Shown here: in pieces, positions 27,507 through 39,321 of the stretch | Numbering within the stretch: the first letter of the stretch is position 1 | Layout: each line of letters starts with the position of its first letter | NCBI GenBank assembly: GCA_033807695.1 | Contig: CM066303.1 | Coordinates: forward strand, 2,108,001 to 2,172,000 | Source: Daedaleopsis sinensis | Lineage: Eukaryota > Basidiomycota > Agaricomycetes > Polyporales > Polyporaceae | Direction: 5' to 3' | Length of the DNA stretch: 64,000 nt | Made by a program: the position numbers and the translations under genes | The notes under the pieces: generated by a model | Seen by the model: the letters and a program-made list of their open reading frames with translations, nothing else | Database searches by the model: none | What the model was told of the DNA's origin: nothing

Positions 27507-30010
27507 TAACGTCTACGGCCTCGTCCACGATCTGGCGCGTCAGAGTCCCGATCCCGGTCCTCCGCCCTCCGCCTTCCTGACCCTCCCTGCTGCCTCTCAG
27601 TGCTCGCATTTCGCGCTCGCTGACGCTGCTGTGGGGAGGGTGTATAAGCATCTAGCGTGATGATATGAACATCAGACGCAAAACGCACCGATGGGCCTGC
27701 TCGGGCGGGCTGCGCATTTGATGCCGCTGCCGTCGCCGTCGAGGTCGTCCGGGCCGCCCGGTTGCTCCGTGAGGAGTTCCGGTGAGCGGCGTGCCAGGCC
27801 GTGTCGCGTCGGTGGACGTGGTACGGGCACTGGTGGTCTGTGGCGCAGTGCGCCTGTCCACAGTTGACACACCGGTCCGGGTGGGGGCACTCGATGTCGG
27901 CGGGCCCGCTCTGCCGGCAGCAGCTGGCCCGCGCACGGTGCTCCTCCACATTGTGTGGCTCCCTGCAGCGCGAGCACCGCTGGGAGTTCGCCTTGCAGAT
28001 TTCCGCGACGTGACCCCAGCGGAAGCACATCCTGCACTGCTGGACCTGGACCCGGTCCTCCAGTATCTGCGCGGGGTGCAAGCCGACCCGACTAAACGCG
28101 ACCCGTGTGCCCTCCAGCGCGTGCTGGTTGGCTCGAGTCGTCGTGTCTGCAATCTCTACGATGAGCGTGGTCGTGGACGCACCTTCCTCGTGTGGCATGG
28201 TGCGGACCCCCCTGATCTGAATATCCTGCCACGCCGGAGCGTGTCTGAGGGCCTCCTCTGCCACCTCCCATGGCGTGCGCGTTCCGCCGTCCCTGCCGAG
28301 CAGGCTGACGGCCCGGAAACACAGCTGGGAGGTGTGTGTGTGTCGCTCCACCTGTACTGGTGCTCGCTCCTGCTGTACGGACGTGCCGCTGAAGTTTCGA
28401 GACGCTGCAATCGCCCGGACTGCATCGTCGATGCCGTCCGGAAGCGTGGTCACGAACTCTATGTACAGCTGGCCGTCTTGTTTCCACAGTGCCAAGGACG
28501 CGCGCATGCGCATCAACTCGCCATCGCGGTGATTTTGGAGCTCATCATTGACGGCTTCCACCACATTGTGCTCGTCCATCCGAACGTTCGGTGACGGCGG
28601 TTTCGCAAAAGTCAGGTATACGTGGCGGGACGAGCCACGCGGGCCCCGAATCCTCCTTCGTTTCGCCTGTTTGCGCTGCACCTCAGCTTGTAGCCGAGTG
28701 CTCGCCCGCGAGGCCGCCCGAGACGGCCCTTGCGAGGACGTACCCCGCGATGAGCTCCTCGTCGACGGAGGGGACGGCGAGCGTACAGCATCAGCGTACG
28801 ACGTCGGACCGCCCCCTGACGTGGACGCGTACGCGTCGCTCAGGCTGAGGATTTGATCCAGGGTGGCATGGGGGTAGTGACGCAGGAGCGTCTCCACCGT
28901 CCTCTGGTCGGGCACCTGCGGCTCAGGCCGCCATCGTGCCCCTTCTTCATGGTCGCCGGAGTCCATAGTGCTGGTCCTGCCACGCTTGCGCATAGGCTGG
29001 GCATACGGTTCGGGCGGCGGGGTTTCGGACCGGGCGTGGGCTTTGCCCTTGCCCTTGTCGACCTTCTTCTTCGCGTGGCCGGCGCGGTCGCATTTTGACA
29101 TGTGCGGCGTCGCGGGACGTGACGCGGCATGATGAGCGGGCGTGGGGGCCCGCGAGGGTTCCGCCGACGGCAGAGATGTGAGCGCACTCACCGGCGAGCT
29201 GTGGTCGCCGTCGTCCATGTCGACATCTCCGTGTCCTGCGGGTCCGTTGGCTTGCACCACGGGGCGATTTCCGGGCGCATGTGCGGAGGAGGCCGTCGTA
29301 CGCTGTGGCGTCCCGATCGGTCCAAGTTGCGGCCTCGGGGGGGCCGGGTTGACACCTAGCTTCGTGAGCAGGTAGCTGCAGTGGCGCGGCTCGAGCCCGA
29401 CCCCACCGACGAAGGTGTCGTAGAGTTCTGCGCCGAGTGCGTCCAGCTCGTTCGCGATCGACCGGTATGCTTCGTCGGCCTGCCTTGTCATGTGCTCCGT
29501 CGCCGTCATCGCGAGTATCTCGCTGCGGGCACCTCGGAACAGCGCGTGGATGTCGTGGATGGCGTCGGCCGCCAGATGGGCGACGACGTGCCACGGGTCT
29601 TCGGGGGAGAGATGCAACGCCCGCGACTGGAATGTCGCGGTGTGCTCACCTGGGGCGGGTGTGCGCCCGCCTTGACTAACGCGGTCTGCGGAGGATTCCG
29701 GAGAGCTCACCCGCGTATCGTGCGCTGGCACTTGTGATGCCCGGATGGTGTCGTCCTCCAGATCGAGGTCGGCTTCCATCCCCACGTCATCTTCCAGCTC
29801 ATCGTTCGTGCCGTAATCCACCAGGTCGTCCTGTGAATCGGCTCCATTGCGGTTCCGGGCTCGCTCGAGGGCGCCCGGGGGAAGGGAGCAAGTGCGCCGC
29901 TGAGGGCTGCGATCGCCATCTGAGGAGATGGACCGTGACCGGGGCCGGTCGCCGTCCATCGGACTTGGCCTGCTGCCTCCTAGGGCCAGAGAAGACTCAT
30001 CCGGAGGCAT
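27506..30010 (-). CDS. LINE ORF1 Gag with CCHC zinc knuckles
   Basis: About 834 residues from ATG 30010 (the frame stays open to 30220, but the target duplication places the element 5' end at 30127, so that upstream part is host sequence). The N-terminal half is disordered, rich in Ser, Pro, Arg and acidic stretches. A basic segment AEVQRKQAKRRRIRG precedes a folded region (YLTFAKPPSPNVRMDEHN and following) typical of fungal LINE ORF1. The C-terminus has consecutive Cys/His motifs starting CRMCFRWGHVAEIC and CSRCREPHNVEEH, with further CX2C pairs, for RNA binding. The tail is Arg-rich. Stop TAA at 27508..27506 shares one base with the ORF2 ATG. Confidence 0.87.
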   Translation of the reverse strand: MPPDESSLALGGSRPSPMDGDRPRSRSISSDGDRSPQRRTCSLPPGALERARNRNGADSQDDLVDYGTNDELEDDVGMEADLDLEDDTIRASQVPAHDTRVSSPESSADRVSQGGRTPAPGEHTATFQSRALHLSPEDPWHVVAHLAADAIHDIHALFRGARSEILAMTATEHMTRQADEAYRSIANELDALGAELYDTFVGGVGLEPRHCSYLLTKLGVNPAPPRPQLGPIGTPQRTTASSAHAPGNRPVVQANGPAGHGDVDMDDGDHSSPVSALTSLPSAEPSRAPTPAHHAASRPATPHMSKCDRAGHAKKKVDKGKGKAHARSETPPPEPYAQPMRKRGRTSTMDSGDHEEGARWRPEPQVPDQRTVETLLRHYPHATLDQILSLSDAYASTSGGGPTSYADAVRSPSPPSTRSSSRGTSSQGPSRAASRASTRLQAEVQRKQAKRRRIRGPRGSSRHVYLTFAKPPSPNVRMDEHNVVEAVNDELQNHRDGELMRMRASLALWKQDGQLYIEFVTTLPDGIDDAVRAIAASRNFSGTSVQQERAPVQVERHTHTSQLCFRAVSLLGRDGGTRTPWEVAEEALRHAPAWQDIQIRGVRTMPHEEGASTTTLIVEIADTTTRANQHALEGTRVAFSRVGLHPAQILEDRVQVQQCRMCFRWGHVAEICKANSQRCSRCREPHNVEEHRARASCCRQSGPADIECPHPDRCVNCGQAHCATDHQCPYHVHRRDTAWHAAHRNSSRSNRAARTTSTATAAASNAQPARAGPSVRFASDVHIITLDAYTPSPQQRQRARNASTERQQGGSGRRRAEDRDRDSDAPDRGRGRRR

Positions 30011-30127
30011 TGACCCTCGAAAGGAGGGAGGGGTGGGAAGTGGGTGTGCTTTTTTAGAGTACCAGGGTGGGCCAGGCAGCAGGCGTCTAAGCAGATGGTG
30101 GTGGTAAAGGGTCAAGGAGCGCTGGCT

Positions 30128-30140
30128 GTTGGCAATGTCT
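30128..30140. repeat. Target-site duplication (right) of the second LINE
   Basis: The 13-bp GTTGGCAATGTCT is identical to 23466..23478 and marks the element 5' end. Confidence 0.85.
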
Positions 30141-32793
30141 GAGTTGTGTGTTGATGTGCTGCCTTGAGAATGCCCTGTTATCTGGGTAAGGGCATAGATA
30201 CAAGTGTTTCCTGTGCGCAAAAACCTATTTTGAAGAGAGAATCTGTTTGACGTGACATGAGATGGGCCAATGCAGGCTAGAGGGGTACACTAAGTCACGA
30301 TTGCCTATAACGGCAATGTAGGCACTCGACAAGCATTCATCCCAACTCCAATTCGACGAGTCGTAAGTAGTACAATGTACTTAGTATATAAGCTTGCACT
30401 AGCTGTGGTAGTTCTGATGTATTACAAACAGGTACTTTGTCTAAGCCTTATTGCAATAGGAACAGGCAGGGCATATGATGTATTACAAAGCTCTGGGGAG
30501 GTCCTGGGCACCATCAGCTTGGCAAACCCAATTAGGCAAAAAGATGCAAACAACTTGATATCTGGCAAATCAAGCAGATCAAAGGCTTATCTCTATAGAT
30601 AATAGCACTATTAGACCTGTCCTGGGTGCACAAGTGGGCGCTTATTTTCGTTCCAGCATTCCCACACCTCCTGCACTTGAATTAGGTAATTTGTGCAGAA
30701 CATTGGCACCACGAGGAGAAGTGAGGCGGACTGGCGGACTTGTCCACCGGTCTTCAGTCCACCAGCGGCGGACTCCCCCATGTTCAGTCCGCCAGAGTCC
30801 GCCAGTCCACCAACCTCCGGCAACAGTACTGTAGAGTGTCTAGTCTCTTGAGTGGACTCCACTCCACCTTCTGTGTTCTTACTATTCTGTTCCGCGCATC
30901 ATCTCTGCCTTCACTAGGTTGTTCCTCGATAGTGTTCGATACTATCTACACATTTAACGTCTGATTATGTCAATGCTCCCGGGATTAACATTGATATAGC
31001 ATCGAAGGTGAGGAACACATAATGTCAATCACATAAGTTCAGCTTTTCTACCCTCTCCTTCTTTTTTGCCGCTGCATGTAGAACTGAAGAAGTGTTCTGC
31101 GTTCTGCATTCCTCCAAATTGAGATATTAATGCACAATGCTGAACACTTCTTCCGTTCATAGAGCATGGTACTGCGAAAACGCGGAATCCCTTTTCCATG
31201 TTGATGAGCCTCAGGACCAGCCAGGCCCCAGAAACTCCGCGCAGCCCATCACTATTCGTGCCCTTCAGTCAATTCATGCAGTATGAAGACGAGCGGCTTC
31301 ACAAGGAAGGCAAGTGACTACCGAAGGAGCGAGCACGGGGACATGCCATTCCAAGGGTCGAAGGAGTCGATGCCGAGCTGCCGGCGGCTAACCGAGGTCG
31401 CCAGAGCTCCAGCTAGGACAGAGGAGGCGATCGATCGAGGGTCTGATCTAGGCGAGCACCACGGAGCCCAGCAATTGGTACGAAGGTCGTCGGAAGAGGC
31501 ACGGAAGGCAAGGGAGTGAGGGGGACAGCCTTCCGAGGCCTATGAAGACGAGCGGATGGACAACAGACGCGATCACGTGGTGACGTGCCACAAGACTAAG
31601 CGCTCTCGTGACCACGGATGCAAGTCGAGCGGCGACGTGATAGGCTCGGTGCAAACACCTACCTAACCACCGGAGTGCGCCGTAGGGGTTCAGAAGAGGA
31701 GGGTCGCGACGTGAGCGTGGGAAGAGCAGGGTATATTATGATTGGACGGTTGGTATGATAGTTTTGTAGCTTATTTGACGGTGGTTTGTACAGTATATAA
31801 GACGGCGGGATTGCAGCCCAGCAAAGCAGCGCAGTAGCTCCAGAGATTGAGTCCGAGTCCAAGAATCATCCAGGCGACACTCTATTGAAGACCGCTAGTC
31901 TTCAAGTTCCTCTAGCAGAGCAGCCTCACCCTAGGAAGTTGCTTGACTTCCATCTGAAGTTGCTCAACTTCCTTGTCTATTGTCAACTGGCTACGTGCCG
32001 AAGAGCGACTACACCGGGAACCTGTCCTCCACCTCGCACCCTACTAGGTAGCTTATCTCGTGCTCGTTTGGGTGTGTGTTTTGCCCAGTGACCCAGAGTT
32101 ACCCCATCAACGTTCCGCATTTTGTTCTATTTCTCATGTGTTAAATGTTCGTCCTCGAGGATTGCACAACAGCAGATAAAATGTTCCTCGTTTACTGCTG
32201 CATTGCAGTTCAAGAACGAGCAATGCTAAAGCCATTGTTCCGTGTTCTTCTATAAAGTATCTCAATTTGGAGGAACACGGAACGGTAGAACCTGTTCCTC
32301 GCTTTCCACTGCCCCCTATTGGAAAAATGCGGAACGATACCTTTGCCTTCAGCATTATTCAGACATAGAGTACCAAATAATGCTGAACGCACAATGGCAG
32401 GAACACACATTTGCTTCTGACTGCAATGTGCATGCTGTCTCTCAATCATGGGCAAGCAACCAAGACTGATAAGTAATACTCTGGATTTCGTCGTTGTCCT
32501 CAGTCCAGGGATACATTCTGACAACAATTAAATTTACAGCTATACTTACTCTCAGGTCACGACAGCCATCAAACAGCTACATGCCTTTATTTAAATGTTT
32601 TAAACCACTTGCTAAACCTGGTTGGTCAACCATGAGTTGCAAGTCTGTCATCTACGATAGGTCTAGCTTACTCATGGCAACCACATGTGCCCTTCGTTGT
32701 CCTGGATATAGAGGTCCAACCGACCAGGTTCATGTCCTCTGGCCTCTGGCGTCACCCATCATCTCCACTTCCCTCCCTTCTGTTTCTCGTCTC
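30141..32793. other. Gene-poor stretch with small repeats
   Basis: No coding gene is supported. It contains a foldback at 30722..30811 (arms share a GGACTGGCGGACT-like core). A 15-bp direct repeat TATGAAGACGAGCGG starts at about 31280 and 31540. A promoter-like TATATAAG box at about 31793 is followed by pyrimidine-rich sequence and could be the U3/R part of a decayed LTR; I could not find LTR ends or a target duplication. A MITE lies at 32111..32336. Confidence 0.45.
32111..32336. mobile_element. MITE-like element, 226 bp
   Basis: The 13-bp perfect terminal inverted repeat CGTTCCGCATTTT occurs at 32111..32123 and 32324..32336. Inside is a perfect 11-bp stem (GTTCCGTGTTC at 32237..32247 with its complement at 32273..32283). 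No clear target duplication is seen, so the superfamily is unassigned. Confidence 0.6.
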
Positions 32794-35333
32794 ATGGCCA
32801 GCAACTCTGAACCTCACTCCGACCCTCTGGCCCATCTGCAAGAATGTCCAAGTTGTCGTTTGGGCAAAGTTACAGCTCCAATCCTTTGCCAGGGTTTGTT
32901 GGAGCAAGTGGGCGAACGGCAGGTGCACGCGTGAGGAGGGGAGAATGGGGGGTGTTTGTACCGAGCAAACACGTGAGAAAATTACATGTGGGAACCATGC
33001 TATTTAAGTAATACACATGTATGACTAAGCAGCAATGAAAATAATGAGTATCATGCGGAGGCGGGACACGTCTTTGATCGTCTCACACCTGGTGTTTCAA
33101 CAGGGTTTCACCAAGATAGCTGACAAGGATTGCTGGTATCAGATTGTATGTCTTCCAATGTCCGGCCTCAATATCATCATGTTTCATTCTAATTCCTCCT
33201 GCCCAATGTACCCGGAACCTTAGGCTCAACCCCTCCAGTACATGTCCAACTGACTGCACCTACTTTCGCTGGCGAAACGACATCCCCAATGGCAAGAAAG
33301 CTCATGGGGGCCCAAGGAGCACGTGCTCCGGCATCCTCTGCACTCAGGCAAGGTCCGCTGGTCCAGTGAATGTACTGTGTCTATTTGGACTCTGCCAGTC
33401 ATGCTGCGCCCACACCCATGGGCTTCTACACGATCTTCGTGAGTGCGTGGTAGTACCCCACCGCAAGGCTGTTGGCAAGACCCCTGCTGGTAAGTCTGTT
33501 GTTTGTGACTACATTCCACATCCCCCTCACGCCAATGCAACATAGCACGAAGACATCATGCCCTACACAACAGCATTACACATTCTGCCCTTGCTACCGC
33601 TCATCCAACGGCCACAGTCGACCATGCACGCCCCGTTCCCGCTCTTGCCGTCGACCATGCACGCCCCGTTCCCGCTCTTGCCATCGACCATGCATGCCCC
33701 GTCCCTGCTCCTGCTCTCGCCATCAACCATGCACGCCCCGTTCCTGCTCCTGTTCTCACCATCGACCATGCATGTCCTGTTCCTGCTCCTGCTCTCACTC
33801 TTACTGTTGAGCATGCACCCTCTGCTCACACCGTCATACCGGCCAATTCTGCTCCTGCTGGCACAGGGGGGTCGCAAACGAGCATCGCGCACAACTGTTG
33901 CTCCTCGCCCTGAAACTCATGCGGTTTCTATATCCCCCTTATATCACAATGTCCTCATGGAGTCTGTGGAGGCCGAACAACTTCGTCTAGAAAGGGCTAT
34001 TCAAGATAAAGCTGGGCAAGAGCAAGGGGCACACACGATCACATTGATGTGGTGGTACAAGGTACGTTCTACCTGTGCTCACGCTATTGTTTGCATCTAT
34101 TCACACTCCAATTCATCTTATCCCAGGACGGCGAAGACTTGGTCACATTCCAGCTCACTGCCCCTCATTTCCTGTGGTTTCGACCAACCGACTCACCTCA
34201 TCTGGTCAGGCGCTTCAGCCTCGATGATGGTACATATGGGTTCTTGGACTGGGGTACATACACCTGGGTCGAAGCAAGTGATCCAGAAAGTCTTCGCCGC
34301 AACGTACAGGCTGTTGGTCAACTCTATTATCGAAGCATCGGTGTGACTTGGGGGCCTAGTATGCCAGCCACTCGCGGTCATGGTCAGAAACGTGATGCTG
34401 AAGGTGTCGTCTTGGAGACCACTCCTATTGCTAATCGAAGGGCAAGGTGAGCACTTACGTTCAGTACTCTGGAGAAGATGTGACACTGACATCTTGTCTA
34501 GCACGCCCGTCACAGCCGTGCTGGCAGCGACTACACCCTCTACTATCAGAGTACATCAACCTCATCTTGACCACTTACAAATCCAACTGCCACCACTGCC
34601 TGCTTTACCTGCTTTGTCCTCATTTCCTTCCACCTCTCTGATGGGCTATCACAAGCCTTTGTCGCGTACTCCAAGCTCTCCAGCCCTCTCTCTGGCCACT
34701 CCTGCCCACAGTAGCCCTGCGCTGAGTGAGCATTGGGACTTAGCTCCAGAATCCTCCACCGCATCCACTCCATCTTCTTTGCATGAGCAGACGGCGAACC
34801 TGGATTTTGTGGATGACTGGTCAACTTTCACGATGGACGAAGACTTCAATAACCTCCTCCAAACGGCTGCACTTTCCTCTGACTCTGCCGACATGCTCGA
34901 CTTGGACTTCACTCACTTGGATACTCTCTCTCCCCCTATCGTCGGCCCGTCCCCTTCTGTTGACATCTCCGATGATCATGCCCCTTCGGCTACCGGTGAT
35001 TCCACACACCGTTCATCCTCCTCTGAACCAACACCGTCAGCTCCACGAGGCCCCAGCGTTAGTGGATGGCCTTGGAAATATGTCTGCGACATGGTTGCTG
35101 GATTTGAGGCTATCCAGAAGCTCACCGATCAGAAGGTGAACATTGCAGATGCATTCGTTGTTGCTTTCCCCGATCACCAGTTCAAGAAATCCACCTATAG
35201 TGACAATCTTAAGGCATATTGTGCTGCTTTGAAGGAGTCGTCAGGAGAGTTGGACTGGTGGGTCAGGCAAGGGCACAGTAGCAGTGGTGAATGGGCAGCT
35301 TTTTGTGCTCAGTGGAATCCCAAACGGCAGTGA
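32794..35333 (+). CDS. Multi-exon hypothetical protein with Cys clusters, probably decayed in parts
   Basis: A probable spliced gene. Exon 1 (32794-32922) begins MASNSEPHSD and has a CPSCRLGK motif. A later exon from about 33104 carries GFTKIADKDCWYQ. Another encodes CTYFRWRNDIP followed by clustered cysteines (CSGILC, then LCQSCC), resembling a GRF-like zinc-binding segment common in basidiomycete multicopy families; this is inference. A Pro/Leu/His-rich minisatellite exon (33617-33800) follows. The last long frame (34380-35333) ends with a folded-looking C-terminus (GWPWKYVCDMVAGFEAIQKL ... WNPKRQ, stop TGA 35331-35333). I could not fix every splice site, and stops between exons may mean partial decay. 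Function unknown. Confidence 0.45.
33617..33800 (+). repeat. Coding-type minisatellite
   Basis: Copies start at 33617, 33650 and 33683 (33-bp period), then 33722 and 33761 (39-bp period). The core is TCGACCATGCACGCCCCGTT. One frame reads as repeated PSTMHAPF-like units. The later units have gained a CTGCTC-type hexamer. Confidence 0.8.
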
Positions 35334-36638
35334 TTAGGACACATTCTACACTAGTCTTGTACCATGCACAGGGACCTTCCTCTTATATTCCAATCACCAT
35401 AATGCCTGATGCAAGCTGCTCAATGCGGCTAGCTTTCCATCACCAGGGCACCACCGCAACGTGATCCCGGGCCAGACACCTATCGACACATCAGCCTCAA
35501 GGCAGCAGCCGTGCACGGCCTTGAGATCTGGCAGGGATAATAAGATGTACTAGTATTTCAGGTTAATGTGCGAGCAAACTAGTGACTTACTTGAATATTT
35601 TTCTCCTCAATGTAAAGCAGACTACGACTTAAGTCACATACTTCCAAGTTGCCTTCTTCAACGCTGAGCTCATCCAGTCACCCCCAGTGTCCACCGTCAT
35701 TCTTCACCTTAATGGCTACTTGCTCTTCAAGTTCCAGAGTGACTAACACCCGGGATAGGGTTCTAGCTAGCGATCTGTACATTCTATCAGTCCTCTGGTC
35801 CACACACCGACTCTGCCAGTACTTACCACAGTGAGCTTCATCAGGGCTAATATCACAAAAGCCAGTCTACTGGTACGCTCAGGCTTGAAGCACCCAGTTT
35901 TATACACTTCACTGATCGGCAACTTTGTAGCATCTTGTTGATACATGGGCTACATCTCGGTCTCAAAAAAGGCTTGCCAGCTCTCTCAGCCGCATGGACA
36001 CAAGGCGCATAGCCAAAGAAATTGAGGGCTTAGGTATCACAGTGGATTGGGGCTTTTTGCACCGTTGGATCGATCACTCTGCTAGCTCTGAAGAACGAAG
36101 TGACATCCGTGCCACAACATGACAAACTCCCTCCCCTCCGCTGGCTGGACACTCTGTACAACGTGATCATGATGTCGACAAGCTATTTGTGGAGTTTTTT
36201 CAAGCTAGTATGGTTCACCTGCCCGACCACTTTGATGCAGCTGGTGACTCTGAGGAGGCAAACAAGGTGTGTAATCTCAGGTTCTGTCAGTTCAGGCACT
36301 TTGGTTAATATCTCTTGTCAGATGGAGACGAGTACACCTTTTGGTGGCAGCCCGTTGACAGACATCCCTTCTCTTGCATCCACTCCACCTCCAAAAGTAT
36401 CAAGCAGCCATATCCCCATGTTTTTGCTTCCAAACAACTCTGGTGAGTCATATGTCAGTCTGCGCAAAGACTGGATTTTCAGAGCTGATCGTGCTCATCT
36501 GTTTTTCTAGCCATAAACATCACCCGGGCATGTACAGAGCCTGTAAAGCCTCACGATGACATGCACATCAATGGAGGTCACACTTCTATGGCTAGTCATA
36601 GACATGTACTTGAATAATCACCTCCAAGGAGCCAGAGT
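35334..36638. other. Gene-poor spacer with coding remnants
   Basis: There is no convincing gene. Short open pieces around 36100..36510 look like exons of a decayed or unrecognised gene, but no domain can be named. Confidence 0.35.
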
Positions 36639-39180
36639 ATGCCACCGGCCCAGTCATCCCCAGTGAAGTCCGATGTGGACATGGCTCCACCTCATTATCG
36701 ACCCAGTAGTATTCACTCTGCCAGTCATGCACCTGATCTTGGAGACATAGACAGCCACCCTTCCGAGTCTACCACAGCTAGCACTAGTGTATCAGGCCAA
36801 CCCTCCGCACACACTCGATCTCATCGTCTCGGCGCAGACAATCAACCCATTGCAGACTGGTGTGAGAGCCCTGCGGCCATCTACATGGTGTCTGCGGATG
36901 ACAACCTCTGGAGACTCCGACTATGATCCAGGGCTTCTACACGCTTTATAGAGCTATGGCTTCGTGAGTGTGGTTGTCGCTTCCACACAGTCTTAATATC
37001 TCACCACTTGCCATTCTTTTCACTTATAGCTCGATCACGAGTACGACACTGACTCTATCAATATGGCTTCGGACTCCACCAGGTCTTCTGTGCGACGCTG
37101 GGGGACAGACAAGAACATTGACAATCTGAACATTGACTCCGAAGATGGTTTGGTGGAGTACAAAGATGTGCTCAAGAAGCACGGTAAACGTCCTGTACGT
37201 CCACTGTCCGAGTTACATGTCACTCTTACAACCGACTAAGATATGGCACAAGGATAACACAATGGCTCTGCTCTCCATGGATGCTTTCGAGCTTGGGGTA
37301 TGGCCCGGTGTTGGAGTTTGGCAAGGCAGAGGGCCACTTGTTGCCATAGGAGAAGACCTTCGCCGAGTAGCTGACCCTGAAGGGCAAGTGCGTCGGCTGC
37401 TGCATGTGATCAAGGATGTGCCAATGTTCTTCTACCGTCGACGCAACCATCTTGTCGCGGTAATGGCCGACACTCTGGCCAGCATGCTCGGTAATGTGGT
37501 TAAAGAGTTTGCAGGTGCGGGCCGCTGCAAGTCGCTATTGACTCCTTACTGATAGTATCTTTTCAAATAGTCAACATCGATCTCAGCATTCGCACCAACA
37601 TCAGCGGTGTGGTCTCTCACAACATGTTTGCGCGCATAGACGGTAAACCCCCAATGTCAAGTCCATCCAGTCGGTACAGGAAGTGTAATTGCTCTCCGAC
37701 TGCTCCGAGATGACGAAAAGGATGACACTCTTTGGCACGTTCACTTCTGTGTGACTTACTGCTTAGAATCGGTGCGTATATATATCAATCCTCATAATGG
37801 TGCGGCGTATTCAACTCTATGCTAGAACACTGTCAAGAGAGAGAGCGTGGACAATCTCAAAGCCAAACATACCCGTTCTGACTCTGTATCTTCTTTGGAG
37901 CCCAAGCGAACTTCTCAAACCAGCGAGTCAGAACGGTCACATCCTCCTCCCAAATAGATGGTTCGAGTCAAGTCCAGTCGTCAGCGAGCTCCATCCCGTC
38001 AATCGCAGTATTCCGCATCACAGACACTAGCAGCGGTGGTACAGTGGCTCAAGGATACAGAGGAGCGGAAATATTCTGCCGATCCTGTTGTCATAGATAT
38101 TCAAACATTCGTTGGCAAGGGAGGTCAGCTTCCTGGGTGTCTTCTCCGGTGGACCAGCAAGGTTCACGAGATCCTCAACATTGGTTGCGTCGACGGCACT
38201 GTGGCACCTACAGGCATCACAAGGTCATTAGAAACGCTGTAGGGGTGTTCCTTGGACGCTCTCATACCTGGGTCAAGCACACCATCTATTGCCAATGTGC
38301 TATTGAAAGCGGCAACCCACGCGTTCTCAAGGCTGTCCAGCAAGTCGTTAAATCAAGACAGGTTCTTGGCACCAGCAAGCTGTACGACAAGTTGTCAGCT
38401 ATCCTAGGTCCCCGGTGGAAGCCCAAAAACTCTCTTAAACAAGCTGAATCGTCAGATGCAGAGTCTGGGAAGGAGATGGGTCATGCACGGGCAAATCATC
38501 TTGAGAACCACCGGCGCAACAAGGAGAAGATCAGGGATGACTCATGGGAGGAAGGTGGTCCAAACGACACCAAGAGCTCTTCCGAAGAGTCTAGCAATAA
38601 CAAGACTGCGAAGGAAGATAGGTCGATTGTCAAGAGGACTCAGATTCAAAAGTTCGAAGCAACGTTGAAGACTCACGTGACTCAAAGAGCAGCAGCAACA
38701 ACGACATTGGTAACGGTCAAGACCGCAGCGGCGTTGAGGAGGAGAGTGAGGAGGAGGAGGAGGAGGAGGAGGAGGAGAGTAGTAGCCAGGAGAGAAGCAA
38801 GAACAGTGACGATGATGGTGAGCAGGATGTGGGGTCTGCAGGCGATCACAACAGCTCGGAGCAGCAACTCTGGATCCCATGCCGACACCCCAGACCCTGT
38901 CCAACGCGGCCATAAGAGTGTGGCTTCAGACTCTCAAGTAAGCAATCTCATATGTCGTCTCTCACGTTGGACGTCCATAGTTGCTAACTGTCTTGCTCAA
39001 TAGTGGCCAAAGTTAGCTCATTCAGAGGTCAGAAAGCTTTTGGCCTCCTCTACCACAGCTAAAGAACGTGGGAAGAGCACTGGCCATGCTGAAGGAGCTG
39101 GAGAGGCCCCTGTCCCCCCTCGTGTTCATGTACTTCCTGGAGGTTTGCACATTCAAGTGCCTCCCAAGGCTTACAAGTAG
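36639..39180 (+). CDS. Hypothetical multi-exon gene region (+), function unknown
   Basis: Candidate exons: a disordered Ser/Pro-rich start at 36639 (MPPAQSSPVKSDVDM); an exon after an intron near 36965-37030 (LDHEYDTDSINMASDSTRSS); 37263-37530 with a conserved look (ALLSMDAFELGVWPGVGVW ... MFFYRRRNHLVAVMADTLASM); 37958-38242 (TLAAVVQWLKDTEERKYSADP); a highly charged Glu/Lys/Arg stretch (38450-38800) containing a GAG microsatellite; and a C-terminus ending ...HIQVPPKAYK with stop at 39178-39180. The pieces may be one gene or two. No domain is recognised and splice sites are not settled. Confidence 0.35.
38735..38778 (+). repeat. GAG trinucleotide microsatellite
   Basis: A run of GAG/AGG units, interrupted once or twice, reading as poly-Arg or poly-Glu depending on frame. 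It lies inside a charged coding-like stretch. Confidence 0.8.
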
Positions 39181-39321
39181 CTTCTCCACCTGTATAAGTT
39201 GTCAATTTGCACACATCCATTTCATGATGCTAGGCCTTCTGCCATAACTGTGTACACTACTACAATATCATCCGAAGTGGATGTCAACATCTGCATTTTG
39301 AGCACTACTGGGGGAAACTGC

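Larger units (their letters stand above)
23479..30127 (-). mobile_element. Near full-length LINE (ORF1 Gag, ORF2 APE-RT-RNase H)
   Basis: A 6.65-kb non-LTR retrotransposon on the minus strand, bounded by the 13-bp duplication GTTGGCAATGTCT (23466..23478 and 30128..30140). It ends in an 11-12 nt poly(A) tail (poly(T) at 23478..23489 on +). Its 5' UTR is about 115 nt before ORF1 at 30010, and its 3' UTR about 186 nt after ORF2. Duplication, tail and near-complete frames point to a young insertion. One in-frame stop in ORF2 may have inactivated it. RNase H is C-terminal to the RT here, unlike the LINE at 14440..18546, so these are two different LINE lineages. Confidence 0.9.

Noticed and set aside
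27782..28594. 270-codon plus-strand frame opposite LINE ORF1
   Set aside because: Antisense shadow of the Gag zinc-knuckle region.
30011..30220. N-terminal extension of the second LINE ORF1 up to 30220
   Set aside because: The 13-bp target duplication at 30128..30140 places the element 5' end at 30127, so codons upstream are host sequence; ATG at 30010 is the internal start.
31270..32110. Solo LTR around the TATATAAG box
   Set aside because: Promoter-like composition only; no paired TG...CA ends or target duplication could be found.
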